NCBI GenBank assembly: GCA_049647265.1
Contig: JBARXJ010000061.1
Span: forward strand, 1 to 64,000
DNA from: JAAURB01 sp049647265
GTDB lineage: Bacteria; Cyanobacteriota; Cyanobacteriia; Cyanobacteriales; Microcoleaceae
Length of the DNA: 64,000 bases
Reading direction: 5' to 3'
The stretch's first letter is position 1. Each line of letters starts with the position of its first letter. The notes under the pieces are model-generated. The model searched no databases, was not told where the DNA came from, and saw only the letters and a program-made list of their open reading frames with translations. The translations under genes were made by a program, and so were the position numbers. Positions 9,795 through 18,357 of the stretch are shown here, piece by piece.

Positions 9795-10163
9795 TGGAAT
9801 AAATGTAGATAAAATTCGAGCAAAATTCCTAATATGGAATTTAGTCGGTTAATTGTTCCTATTATTATATCTTTTAACTGCTCTTCCAGCGATCGGCTAG
9901 AGATGGGGTAAACCGTCTTTATTTAAAAATGATGATCTGATTTCTCATTTTTGACAATTTATCGTGATGAAATAGGATTTTGATTGAACTGAGGCAGTTG
10001 GTGTGACTAATCATTGGCGCAATTCTAAAATGTAATCCAGACTCCATCCTTAATCTCATAAAATTTATATTTATTCATTTACTGTTGAAAAAAGTCGTAC
10101 AATCATCCCGACTGTAAAATTTAAGGAAAAATCAACAATTGAAACCGACGACTAAACAACAAA
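9795..10163. other. divergent intergenic region
   Basis: 369 bp between the PIN/TRAM gene (minus) and hemW (plus). In the leader of the minus gene a hairpin is visible: AAATTCC at 9823-9829 pairs with GGAATTT at 9836-9842 around a 6-nt loop, about 30 nt from the start codon. No clear sigma-70 promoter spacing, RNA gene or further coding sequence was found. Confidence 0.4.
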
Positions 10164-11417
10164 ATGCCAGAACATTTCCCCTTAAAAGATACCATTCCCA
10201 CATCGGCTTATCTGCATATTCCCTTTTGTCGTCGCCGCTGTTATTACTGTGACTTTGCGGTGTCAGTGGTGGGCGATCGCAAACAGGGTGATAATTTTAG
10301 CCCCATTCAACGCTATGTTGATGTACTTTGTGACGAAATTCGCACCTCACCTATCCCCCTAAAGCGGTTAAAAACGGTATTTTTCGGCGGAGGCACTCCT
10401 TCCTTATTATCCGTTTCGCAATTGGATCAAATTTTAACCGTTTTAGACCAACATTTAGGCATTGCAAAGGGATCTGAAATATCAATTGAAATGGACCCTG
10501 GAACCTTTGATTTAAAAAAACTTAACGGCTTTGTAGCTGCCGGGATCAACCGAGTCAGTTTAGGGGTGCAAGGCTTTCAAGATCAATTATTAACAGCTTG
10601 TGGGCGATCGCACAATGTCGCAGAAATTTATCAAGCAGTAGATATCCTCAGACAAGGAGGAATTAAGAATTTTAGTTTAGATCTCATTTCCGGCTTACCT
10701 TACCAAACCTTAGAGTTTTGGCAACAATCTTTAGCTGCGGTGTTAAAAATTGCACCGCCTCATGTCTCGATTTACGATTTAATTGTAGAGCCTGTAACTG
10801 CCTTTGGGCGGTATTATCAGCCGGGTGTTGAGCCTTTGCCCACAGATGAAACCACAGCCCAAATGTATCGTTTAGCACAACAAACCCTAACTCAAGCCGG
10901 ATACAATCATTACGAAATTTCTAATTATGCAAAACCCGGATATCAATGTCAACATAACCTCGTCTATTGGCATAATTCTCCCTATTACGGCTTAGGCATG
11001 GGGGCTGCCAGTTATATCGGCCAGACTCGTTTGACTCGACCCCGAACTCGGCAAAAATATTATCAATGGGTACAGTCTAACCCCTCTCCGACTGATGCGA
11101 GCGATCTGCTGAGTTCAACGGATATTCTATTAGAAACGTTGATGTTAGGGTTACGCTTAGCTGAGGGTATTAACCTGACCCAGCTATCCCAACGGTTTGG
11201 CGATTGTATTATTGAACCGATTTTAACCAGTTTAGCACCCTATCAACAGCAAGGTTGGGTTAGAGTGACTTCAAATCGATCTTCAGAGACTGCCGCACCC
11301 GACCTCAGAATTGAGCTCAACGATCCTGAAGGTTTTTTGTTCTCAAATACGATTTTGGCTGATCTGTTTGCTCAATTGAGTCCGACAGAAGCTTCTGATA
11401 GTATTCTGAGCGAGTAA
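10164..11417 (+). CDS. hemW: HemW-type radical SAM heme chaperone
   Basis: A 417-residue protein with the radical-SAM cluster motif of the HemN/HemW family, HIPFCRRRCYYC, giving C22, C26 and C29 for a [4Fe-4S] cluster, followed by FFGGGTPS near residue 75 (SAM binding) and the YEISNYA and C-terminal winged-helix regions of the family. Length fits HemW (about 380-420), which traffics heme, better than the ~450-residue coproporphyrinogen dehydrogenase HemN, which has extra N-terminal residues. Many old annotations call it 'oxygen-independent coproporphyrinogen III oxidase'; that activity is not expected. HIP1 sites occur within it. It is monocistronic, as far as can be seen. Confidence 0.88.
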   Translation: MPEHFPLKDTIPTSAYLHIPFCRRRCYYCDFAVSVVGDRKQGDNFSPIQRYVDVLCDEIRTSPIPLKRLKTVFFGGGTPSLLSVSQLDQILTVLDQHLGIAKGSEISIEMDPGTFDLKKLNGFVAAGINRVSLGVQGFQDQLLTACGRSHNVAEIYQAVDILRQGGIKNFSLDLISGLPYQTLEFWQQSLAAVLKIAPPHVSIYDLIVEPVTAFGRYYQPGVEPLPTDETTAQMYRLAQQTLTQAGYNHYEISNYAKPGYQCQHNLVYWHNSPYYGLGMGAASYIGQTRLTRPRTRQKYYQWVQSNPSPTDASDLLSSTDILLETLMLGLRLAEGINLTQLSQRFGDCIIEPILTSLAPYQQQGWVRVTSNRSSETAAPDLRIELNDPEGFLFSNTILADLFAQLSPTEASDSILSE

Positions 11418-11918
11418 ACCGCCTAACACTCAGTCTATTAAAAATCTAAATTTGACACTAATTTTTTAATAAAAAAAAATAAACAGATTGGATACCTTAT
11501 CAAAAATCTCTAACTTTAGATATAAAAATCAATTAGAGGACTTGCGTTTCCCGAGAAAAAACCGTTAAAATACAAAGGTGAGAGCAATTCAATCGTAGAA
11601 TAAGGGAGTTGGGATCAAGGTTATGAACAGATTAATAGAGTGAAAACGATAAACATCACTATAAGCTGAGCCGTTTTAAATTAATCTCTTATTTTCTAAT
11701 CCTCCTATTCTACGCCTAACTGTGTTAATACTTCGTCTCATTTTAAAACTTTTTTGGTCTCTAAAAGTCTCGCTCAATTTCAATCAAAATTAGCTCGATC
11801 TAGAAATAGAAAGTGAATCTAAAACTAACTTTGATCTAAATTATCATTCACTTCTTTAGACATCAAACTAGCTTAATCACATCAATGTAAAACAAGTTTA
11901 ATATCGGGAATTTTAATC
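11418..11918. other. intergenic region with a long nested inverted repeat
   Basis: 501 bp between hemW and the DUF1830 gene with no credible ORF. It is AT-rich and includes an A9 tract near 11471-11479. Three nested pairing blocks lie between 11594 and 11714 (listed separately). A T6 run follows at about 11750. The rest is featureless AT-rich DNA. Confidence 0.5.
11594..11714 (+). ncRNA. candidate structured RNA (leader or small RNA)
   Basis: Three complementary pairs nest in the correct order: CGTAGAATA (11594-11602) with TATTCTACG (11706-11714), extended by GG/CC pairs after a one-base bulge; AGATTAAT (11629-11636) with ATTAATCT (11680-11687); and AAAACG (11643-11648) with CGTTTT (11672-11677). 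Together they form a ~121-nt rod with a ~23-nt loop, about 200 bp upstream of the DUF1830 start. I do not recognise the RNA family. Strand is assigned by the downstream gene only. Confidence 0.35.
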
Positions 11919-12200
11919 ATGAGTTCTACTATAAATCGCTTACCAGTAGAGTGTATTAATAAAACATTATGCTGCTACTATAATGCAACGGATCAAATAC
12001 AAATCGCACGAATTAGTAACATCCACGATTGGTATTTAGAGCGGGTGGTATTTCCCCACGAATATTTTCTATTTGAAGCCCCTTTAATGGCAGAATTGGA
12101 AGTGTATCAGGAAACTAATTCTATCCCTCAGTTGCTGAACAAATTACCTTGCGATAGTTTACAGGTTGAAGAAGAGACAGAACTGCAAATTGTCTGTTAA
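11919..12200 (+). CDS. DUF1830 domain-containing protein
   Basis: A 93-residue cyanobacterial small protein with the family's N-terminal pattern (CCYYNATDQIQIARI, then WYLERVVFPHEYFLFEAP). The function of DUF1830 is unknown. It has no signal peptide or membrane segment. The stop lies 61 bp before ndhO on the same strand, so the two may share a transcript; whether that reflects a functional link is not known. A ~720-nt non-coding stretch, including a possible structured leader, precedes the gene. Confidence 0.75.
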   Translation: MSSTINRLPVECINKTLCCYYNATDQIQIARISNIHDWYLERVVFPHEYFLFEAPLMAELEVYQETNSIPQLLNKLPCDSLQVEEETELQIVC

Positions 12201-12261
12201 ATTCACCAAGTTAACCACCTATGCGATAATCGAGGATTATTATCGTTTTATTCAGTTAGCC

Positions 12262-12474
12262 ATGGCAATTAAGAAAGGTTCATTTGTCCACGCCATCCGG
12301 GAAAAATTAGAGAATAGTGCAGAAGCGACTGCTAGCGATCAACGTTTTCCCCCTTATATATTTGAAACCAAAGGCGAAGTGATGGATACACGAGGAGATT
12401 ATGCCCTTGTTAAATTTGGACAGGTTCCCACACCTAATATTTGGTTACGGTTGGATCAATTAGAAGCGGCTTAA
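12262..12474 (+). CDS. ndhO: NAD(P)H-quinone oxidoreductase subunit O
   Basis: A 70-residue subunit O of the cyanobacterial NDH-1 complex, the thylakoid enzyme for cyclic electron flow, respiration and CO2 uptake. It is recognised from AIKKGSFVHAIREKLENS at the N-terminus and GDYALVKFGQVPTPNIWLRLDQLE at the C-terminus, read here in two overlapping parts. The correct start is the ATG at 12262: an upstream in-frame TTG at 12166 would add 32 unrelated residues and overlap DUF1830. No Shine-Dalgarno is visible, which is common in cyanobacteria. Length matches known NdhO (about 70-80). Confidence 0.93.
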   Translation: MAIKKGSFVHAIREKLENSAEATASDQRFPPYIFETKGEVMDTRGDYALVKFGQVPTPNIWLRLDQLEAA

Positions 12475-12483
12475 CGTTTGAGT

Positions 12484-14310
12484 TTAGGCTAATTGAGAGT
12501 TGTCCATCTTGCCATTGTGCGGCGGTTGTTCCGGTTTAGAAATGCCGGGAGCTTGATACAACGGAACGGTGAAGGTAACGGTTGAACCCAGTCCTTCACC
12601 CAAACTATAAAAGCGAACGCTTCCCCCCATTGCCTGAACGAGTTTTTGAGAAATCACCAGTCCTAACCCTGTACCGCCGTATTGACGGGTATAGCCCGTA
12701 TCGACTTGAGAAAAGGCTTTAAAGAGTCTATTTTGTTTTTCAATCGGTACACCGATGCCCGTATCCACCACTCGAAATTCTACAAATCCGGGAAATTCTT
12801 GATTATTAACCTTCACTTTATCCGGGAGAATCGCTAAACTAATACTCACTCCCCCTTCATGGGTAAATTTGATCGCATTTCCGACTAAATTTAACAAGAC
12901 TTGTAATAATCTTTGAGCGTTAGCATAGACAATAATCTCGTCTTGAATGGGTGGAGTTCGCACAGTTAAGGTGAGTCCCTTTTGTTGAATTTGAGTCCGG
13001 GTAAACTTTTCCACTTCCTCTAACAGCTCACCCACTTTCACCAATGCCAATTGAATCTCCATTTTACCCGCTTCAATTTTGGCAATATCCAAAACATCAT
13101 TAATTAAGCTCAAGAGATGAATAGCGGCGCGATGAGCTTCTTGAACAAATTCCCGTTCTTCGTCTGGGTCATCGACCATATCATCTAACACCAGCTTCAA
13201 TGAACCAATAATTCCGTTAAGCGGGGTGCGTAATTCATGAGAGGTGCTGGCGAGAAATTCACTTTTGAGACGAGATAAGGCAACGGCTTCGGCTTGGGCT
13301 TCTTTTAACTCTTGATATAATGTAGCGTGGGCAATTGCGGTTCCCACCTGAGTGGCTAACTCCCGGACAAAATCAATTTCTGCAATGGTCCACTGACGCA
13401 CCTGATCGCATTGATGTAAACAAATTAAAGCATTGGGCTGATCGAGATAGGCTGTGGGAATGACTAAAACAGATTGACGCTCGTAAGGATCATCAATTGT
13501 TGAAGTATGTTCAATCACAACAGGTTCTAAGGTAGCTAAAGCTTGAGTCCAGCCTAATTCTGCTTCGACTGATAAATCCAACCCTAACATCATTGCAATT
13601 TGCCGCTGACGATACTCAGCCACCACTTGGGTTTTTTGAGACCGACCCAGATGAGCGCTTGACTGTTTGTAAGGAACTAGAATACAGCGACTCACCCGCA
13701 ACACTTGCCCGAGACTATTAACGGTTTGCTGCCAGATTTGCTTTAGATCCAGGGTGCGGCGAATTTTTTGAGCAATTTGACTGAGAAGAATTTGATAAAT
13801 TTGAGAACTGGGGGGAACAGTCCGACAGAGTGTCCCGGCAATTTGAACCAGCATTTTTTGCTGAATATCAAAATTCGACGGTAAAGAACGATAAGCGACA
13901 ATGTCCTCCCAGTCAGCCGTGAGATCTACCTCTTGCTGTTGCAACATTCGACCCATCACCAATACTTGGGCTGCTTCTCCGTCACTTTGAAGAATCGGAC
14001 TGACGATTAAATCGAGAGGAAAATATTGATTTTGATAACAAAAAGGATAACTGAAACGCTCTGGAATTAAGTTTTTCAGCACTCGCCGAATCCGTTCGAG
14101 GTAAGGAGGGATCAGTACCGGCCCAATTGTTTCTCCGATGGTATATCCCACCACCTCAGCTTCTGAGAGGTTATATTGCGCGCCTTGCTGCCAATAAAAG
14201 GATTTGTACTCCCCTGATGCATTTTGAGTAAAGACCAGTTCAGCACCTAACGTAGCCCAAGTTTGAGCAGAGATAGAGCTGGATAACCAACTGTTTGTAT
14301 CAGAGTTCAT
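12484..14310 (-). CDS. GAF-domain sensor histidine kinase
   Basis: A 608-residue soluble kinase. An N-terminal PAS-like region (about 15-125) is followed by a helical linker, a GAF domain about 180-340 (with SRCILVPYK and VGTAIAHATLYQEL), HisKA with SHELRTPLNG near residue 360, and an HATPase ending near 590 (NLVGNAIKFT, DTGIGVP, GGTGLGLVISQ). The last ~25 residues are low-complexity. There is no receiver or output domain and no adjacent response regulator, so it is an orphan kinase. The architecture is common in cyanobacteria and the signal is unknown. It converges on ndhO with only 9 bp between stops. Confidence 0.85.
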   Translation of the reverse strand: MNSDTNSWLSSSISAQTWATLGAELVFTQNASGEYKSFYWQQGAQYNLSEAEVVGYTIGETIGPVLIPPYLERIRRVLKNLIPERFSYPFCYQNQYFPLDLIVSPILQSDGEAAQVLVMGRMLQQQEVDLTADWEDIVAYRSLPSNFDIQQKMLVQIAGTLCRTVPPSSQIYQILLSQIAQKIRRTLDLKQIWQQTVNSLGQVLRVSRCILVPYKQSSAHLGRSQKTQVVAEYRQRQIAMMLGLDLSVEAELGWTQALATLEPVVIEHTSTIDDPYERQSVLVIPTAYLDQPNALICLHQCDQVRQWTIAEIDFVRELATQVGTAIAHATLYQELKEAQAEAVALSRLKSEFLASTSHELRTPLNGIIGSLKLVLDDMVDDPDEEREFVQEAHRAAIHLLSLINDVLDIAKIEAGKMEIQLALVKVGELLEEVEKFTRTQIQQKGLTLTVRTPPIQDEIIVYANAQRLLQVLLNLVGNAIKFTHEGGVSISLAILPDKVKVNNQEFPGFVEFRVVDTGIGVPIEKQNRLFKAFSQVDTGYTRQYGGTGLGLVISQKLVQAMGGSVRFYSLGEGLGSTVTFTVPLYQAPGISKPEQPPHNGKMDNSQLA

Positions 14311-15031
14311 CTACGTATATAACAGGAAACCATTACCTAAACATTATTAACTTGAGAGCGCTTCAACGACGATTAGATCTGAACTCAAAAATTATCAGCT
14401 TTACAACGATGAAACCAAAATTTTTGAATTTTACCAAGCAATACGATATCGAACAGTGTCAAACTAAAGTAGTTACCATTTGCTGCATCAGCTTCTCGCT
14501 TTAGTTTGCTACAGAAACTCACCTGAGGTTGGTATGAAAGTTTCTATGACCTCACATCTCTAAAAGATTTGGGCATCATCAATCTGACGAAATCGTGATG
14601 ACATCTTTCCTATTAGAATACTAACGAGAAGCAACTGTAGTTTTAACTTTTTTTAGATAAATAAAGTTTACCACGACATCAGATTGATAAACAAGTCAAT
14701 TCGGTGAATAAATCTATAGGGGGCGAATCAATCAGGGGATGAGTATCCATTGATCGACCCAAGGCGATCGATTCAGTTGACGATTATGGATCGATCCTGA
14801 GATTATGCTTGAAAGTAGGTCTGTCGTTCTGAGTCGATGGCAGTTTCTCTCTTGACACTTCTTTGCCACTCATCGATGACAAACAAAACTGTTGCCAAGA
14901 GGTGGATGACTAGACAGCACCAGCAGTTGTGGGTGATCTGTGAATTTTCCCTCGACCCGGACTCTACCCAGACTGACCCAACCCTATACGATCGATGGGG
15001 TTGAGTCCCTCACTGACCTTCGTTCCTTGCT
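14311..15031. other. 721-bp intergenic region
   Basis: It holds no convincing gene: a 69-codon frame at 14295-14504 has no protein-like character. One HIP1-like core (GGCGATCGA) lies near 14763. Just before the ankyrin gene a hairpin can form: CAACCCTA at 14979-14986 with TGGGGTTG at 14996-15003, one G-U pair, loop 9 nt, about 30 nt before the start codon. Pyrimidine-rich repeats of ACCC surround it. I see no tRNA, tmRNA, 6S or RNase P signature. Confidence 0.4.
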
Positions 15032-16450
15032 ATGGGGTTAAATCACAAAACGGCTATGGCTGCTAAATTACAAGATAGCGTATTACTACAAGCGGTTAAA
15101 ACAGGTAATCTCATCCATACTCGCGCTCTGTTGGCTAAAGGGGTTAATGTTGATGCCAAAAATCAAGAAGGAATCACAGCTCTGATGCTAGCGGCTCGTG
15201 GTGGTCATCTGCAAATTGTTGAACTGTTACTCGACCATGGCGCAGAAATTAATGCCACCAGTAAGCAATATGGCATGAGTGCTTTAATGTTAGCGGCGGC
15301 TCATCATCGCTTAGAAGTTGCACAACTGTTGATTGAGCGAGGAGCCCATGTTAACTTAAAAAATCAAGAAAACCGTACTCCCCTGATGGCAGCCTGCATG
15401 AAAGGGGATAAAGAAATGGTACAACTCCTGCTGGCTCACAGTGCGACGGTAGAACAGACAGAGCAAGAGTTTAGTGCAATTTTGATTCAAGCGTTAAATG
15501 CGGGTCAACTCGATATTGTACAAGCAATTTTAGCCGCCGGAACAACAGAAGCCCCTTTTACCCGGATTTTACTACGTCAACTAATAGAGCAGGGAAATTT
15601 ACAGTATATTCAAGTCTTAATTCAAGCCGGCGTTAATGTTAACGGCTGTTACGAAGATGGAGAAACGCCTTTAATGTTAGCGGCTGACTTGGGTCAACTT
15701 CCCGTTGTACGATCTTTGCTGAGTGCAGGAGCTGATGTTAATGCCTCGAGCCACGAGGGGGGAACGGCTCTGATGGCGGCGGCAGCAGCGGGGAATCATC
15801 ATGTCGTCTTAAAATTAATCGAAGCTGGGGCTGATGTCAATGCTCGAGATCAAGATCTTGAAACCGCTTTACATTTAGCAGTTGTAGAAGCACACTTAGA
15901 GATTGTCGAAGTCTTACTGCAAAAAGGCGCGACTGCTGATGCAGAAAATAGTTTAGGGGATACACCGTTGATGGTGGCGGTCTTACAAGGATATACCTCT
16001 ATTGTGACTTTATTGTTGCAGCAAGCCACTCCCGAACAAATTCAGCATTTACTCAACTGCGATCTGTTTGGAGAAACAGCCCTAACTTTAGCAATTGTGC
16101 GGGGAAAAGCTGAAATCGTTCATGCATTATTGAGTGCAGGAGCAAACGTTAACAAAGCGACTGAACAAGGAAAAACGCCTTTAATTAAGGCAGCCGAACG
16201 GGGAAATTTAAATCTTGTCCAGGTATTATTAGCCCATGGCAGCGCGATTGACGGAGCCGATGAGACGGGGGGTACTCCTTTAATGTGGGCAGCCTACAAA
16301 GGCCATACAGCGGTGGTTCAGCACCTGATTAAAGCCGGAGCAAACATCAACCTCAAAAATCAAGGGGGTTGTACGGCTTTGATGTTAGCAGAATTCAACC
16401 AACACCAGACTATTATTCAGCAGCTTAGACAGGTAAATGCTCAGGAATAG
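15032..16450 (+). CDS. ankyrin-repeat protein
   Basis: A 472-residue protein built almost wholly of about 13 ankyrin repeats of ~33 residues, with recurring G.TALMLAA..GH..IV..LL..GA.VN.. units. There is no signal peptide, membrane segment or catalytic domain, so it is a cytoplasmic protein-protein interaction scaffold. Repeats near residues 150-200 are degenerate. The start may be ATG 15032 or the ATG eight codons later (15056, MAAKLQ); the second is closer to the first repeat. The partner is unknown. STRR-like heptamers and feoA follow. Confidence 0.88.
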   Translation: MGLNHKTAMAAKLQDSVLLQAVKTGNLIHTRALLAKGVNVDAKNQEGITALMLAARGGHLQIVELLLDHGAEINATSKQYGMSALMLAAAHHRLEVAQLLIERGAHVNLKNQENRTPLMAACMKGDKEMVQLLLAHSATVEQTEQEFSAILIQALNAGQLDIVQAILAAGTTEAPFTRILLRQLIEQGNLQYIQVLIQAGVNVNGCYEDGETPLMLAADLGQLPVVRSLLSAGADVNASSHEGGTALMAAAAAGNHHVVLKLIEAGADVNARDQDLETALHLAVVEAHLEIVEVLLQKGATADAENSLGDTPLMVAVLQGYTSIVTLLLQQATPEQIQHLLNCDLFGETALTLAIVRGKAEIVHALLSAGANVNKATEQGKTPLIKAAERGNLNLVQVLLAHGSAIDGADETGGTPLMWAAYKGHTAVVQHLIKAGANINLKNQGGCTALMLAEFNQHQTIIQQLRQVNAQE

Positions 16451-16507
16451 GGAATAGGGAACGGGTAGCGCTTCGCGGGTAACGGGTAACGGGTAACGGG
16501 GAACAGT
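16450..16507. repeat. STRR-like heptamer repeat (GGGTAAC)n
   Basis: Three perfect GGGTAAC heptamers lie at 16477-16497, preceded by degenerate copies (GGGAATA, GGGAAC, GGGTAGC) and followed by GGGGAAC. This matches the short tandemly repeated repetitive sequences described in filamentous cyanobacteria. It sits in the 86-bp gap between the ankyrin gene and feoA. Related GGGAACGGGG units occur in reverse orientation near 36570 and 36690. Confidence 0.75.
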
Positions 16508-16536
16508 AATGTCGTGCAACGAATAACTAATAACTA

Positions 16537-16782
16537 ATGACTAATTCTATCAGTCTATCCGAGTTAAAACCGGGTCAAACGGCTTTAATTGAGCAAGTTG
16601 ATCAAACGCCTGAAACCGCAGGATTTGTGCAACGACTGGCTGCTTTAGGAATTGTACCTCAGCGTTCGGTTCAAGTTCTGCGAGTCGCTGGGTTTGGGGG
16701 GCCGTTGCATATCCGTGTGGGAACAACAGAGATGGCAATTCGTCCAACAGAAGCTCGTTCGGTTCAAGTTCGCTTAATATAA
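16537..16782 (+). CDS. feoA: FeoA-family protein
   Basis: An 81-residue SH3-like small protein of the FeoA family (LSELKPGQTALIEQV, RLAALGIVPQRSVQVL, GGPLHIRVG, EMAIRP). FeoA is the cytoplasmic partner of the FeoB ferrous-iron transporter. No feoB lies in the window beside it, so either feoB is elsewhere or this is one of the stand-alone FeoA-domain proteins. Length and glycine pattern are complete. Confidence 0.8.
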   Translation: MTNSISLSELKPGQTALIEQVDQTPETAGFVQRLAALGIVPQRSVQVLRVAGFGGPLHIRVGTTEMAIRPTEARSVQVRLI

Positions 16783-17023
16783 AGTTACGTTATACCTAAG
16801 AAATGATCTCTCTTGGTAACGGAAACGAAGAGAGATTGAACGAAGTCTAATCAATCACAAATTACTCTTAAAAAATCAATAAGTACAATTACCGACGCTA
16901 GTTGGTTTACAATAATTCACATTACAAATAACTTAAAAAATACTTCATATTTCCGCCGTCAAAATCAGTTACAATAAAAAAGTAAGACACCCATAAAGTG
17001 TTAAGAAATTATACATATCTATC

Positions 17024-17545
17024 ATGACTACATTCTCTCAACAACAAGTTAATCCTTCCCGCTGGATGTCCCTGATTCTGATTGTTTTAGGATTTTGGAT
17101 GAGTGGCAGCCTATTAATCGATCTCGTGATTATGCCGAGTATGTCAGCAGGTGGCATGATGAATCAAGCTGGGTTTGCAGCGGTGGGTTTTTCGATGTTT
17201 TCCATTTTTAATCATCTTGAAATTCTCTGCGCTGCCATTGGATTAACCAGTTTAATTGCATTAGGCAATAGCTTACCCGAAGGCTTTAGTAACCGCATTC
17301 GGACATTAATTAGTTTGTCAACAATATTACTCGTTGTTGCTTTAATCTATACTTATGGTTTAACCCCTCAAATGAGTGGATTAAGTCTCAACCTCGACTT
17401 ATTTAATTCCTCAACTGAATTACCCGCAGGCATGAACCAATTACACTTCAGCTACTTTAGCTTAGAATTACTCAAATTCACTTTAGTCGCAACAATTTTA
17501 GGTTGGTGTTTTCGCAATAACAAAGGTGATACTCAATCCGTTTAA
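17024..17545 (+). CDS. DUF4149-like integral membrane protein
   Basis: A 173-residue protein with four predicted membrane helices (about 15-35, 58-80, 92-112 and 142-160) and little else. The pattern WMSGSLLIDLVIMPSM and the helix spacing resemble DUF4149/TMEM205-type proteins common in cyanobacteria. Function unknown. It is preceded by a 241-bp AT-rich gap and followed by a hairpin with a T-run, so it is probably a single-gene transcript. Confidence 0.6.
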   Translation: MTTFSQQQVNPSRWMSLILIVLGFWMSGSLLIDLVIMPSMSAGGMMNQAGFAAVGFSMFSIFNHLEILCAAIGLTSLIALGNSLPEGFSNRIRTLISLSTILLVVALIYTYGLTPQMSGLSLNLDLFNSSTELPAGMNQLHFSYFSLELLKFTLVATILGWCFRNNKGDTQSV

Positions 17546-17596
17546 AAGCCTGATTCAAGTCGCGCCGACAGTCAATCTGTAATCGGTCTAATTACC

Positions 17597-17648
17597 AAGT
17601 CTTCGTTCTCTCAGGGTTTATCTCTAAGATCAGCGAAGACTTATTTTT
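17597..17648 (+). terminator. hairpin terminator after the DUF4149-like gene
   Basis: AAGTCTTCG (17597-17605) pairs perfectly with CGAAGACTT (17634-17642) and is followed by ATTTTTTAT. The loop of 28 nt is long, but the stem plus T-run is characteristic of intrinsic termination. Confidence 0.65.
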
Positions 17649-17732
17649 TATATCCTTTTATCTCTTTGGGGTAGCTAAACGCAGTAACATCTGCAATCAT
17701 GGCTGTTGATTCTCAATTTTAGAGGAATGTTG

Positions 17733-18278
17733 ATGATGCGACCCATGCAGCTTAGAAAAATCAGTTGGACGTTTGCTTGTTTATTCTGTAGCAGTTTAAT
17801 CCTCAGCTTAACAGTAATCGCCTCGGCTGGAGGCCCTCCCCCAGAAAAGAAAGGAAAGCCAGTCCAAGAAGAGTCTACCGGTAAACCCGTTAGAGAAGAA
17901 CACCCTACAACACCCCCTGCTTCCGACCCTCATCCAATGGAAGAACCGGATCAATTTCCCCTTCCCAGTGCGAGAGTTTCTCCAGTTAATGGTATGGTGA
18001 CTTTGAGGCTGATTAATCCCAGCAATATATTAATTAATTATCAGATTGTCGGCGGAACACGAGAACTCACTTTAGGAGAAAGATCTCAAGCAGAGTTAGC
18101 TGGGTTTCCTGTGCCTTTAACCTTAACTTATCAACGCGAAGATGGTGGTCTGTTACTGGTGTTTCCTCGCGCTGTTGCACCGGGTGTTTTGGAAGTAAAA
18201 TTTCAACCCACGAGTGATTTTGACAAAGATACAAAATCCTTGAATATTCCAGAAAATGGTTCAGTGTTTTTAAACTAA
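17733..18278 (+). CDS. secreted/periplasmic protein of unknown function
   Basis: About 181 residues from the ATG at 17733. AGAGGA at 17721-17726 is correctly placed for that start, so the in-frame TTG at 17706 is not needed. A signal peptide is clear: basic QLRK, a hydrophobic stretch (about 12-30), then SAGGPPP. A Pro/Glu/Lys-rich linker follows (about 32-80), then a small beta-rich domain (VTLRLINPSN, LTYQREDGG). I do not recognise the family. The C-terminal domain looks like a surface or envelope beta-sandwich; no lipobox is certain. A strong terminator follows. Confidence 0.6.
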   Translation: MMRPMQLRKISWTFACLFCSSLILSLTVIASAGGPPPEKKGKPVQEESTGKPVREEHPTTPPASDPHPMEEPDQFPLPSARVSPVNGMVTLRLINPSNILINYQIVGGTRELTLGERSQAELAGFPVPLTLTYQREDGGLLLVFPRAVAPGVLEVKFQPTSDFDKDTKSLNIPENGSVFLN

Positions 18279-18296
18279 AAGGTGTTGGATTGAGTG

Positions 18297-18346
18297 AACC
18301 ACGAAGACACAAAGGACACAACGTTTAAATGTCTTTGTGGTTTTTT
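18297..18346 (+). terminator. rho-independent terminator
   Basis: AACCACGAAGACA (18297-18309) pairs with TGTCTTTGTGGTT (18330-18342) with one G-U pair, followed by a T-run (18341-18346). CCACGAAGACACAAAGG is also a recurrent intergenic motif in filamentous cyanobacteria, so this may be a repeat serving as terminator. The next gene starts 12 bp later. Confidence 0.75.
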
Positions 18347-18357
18347 AGATAAAATTT

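Noticed and set aside
14295..14504. 69-codon ORF overlapping the GAF kinase start
   Set aside because: It has no protein-like character, no ribosome-binding site and overlaps the 5' end of a certain gene on the other strand.
14680..15031. tmRNA, 6S or RNase P RNA in the long gap before the ankyrin gene
   Set aside because: None of the conserved cores was recognised; only a short hairpin and a HIP1-like core are present.
16450..16507. GGGTAAC repeats as protein-coding extension of the ankyrin gene
   Set aside because: They lie after its stop codon and match known non-coding heptamer repeats.
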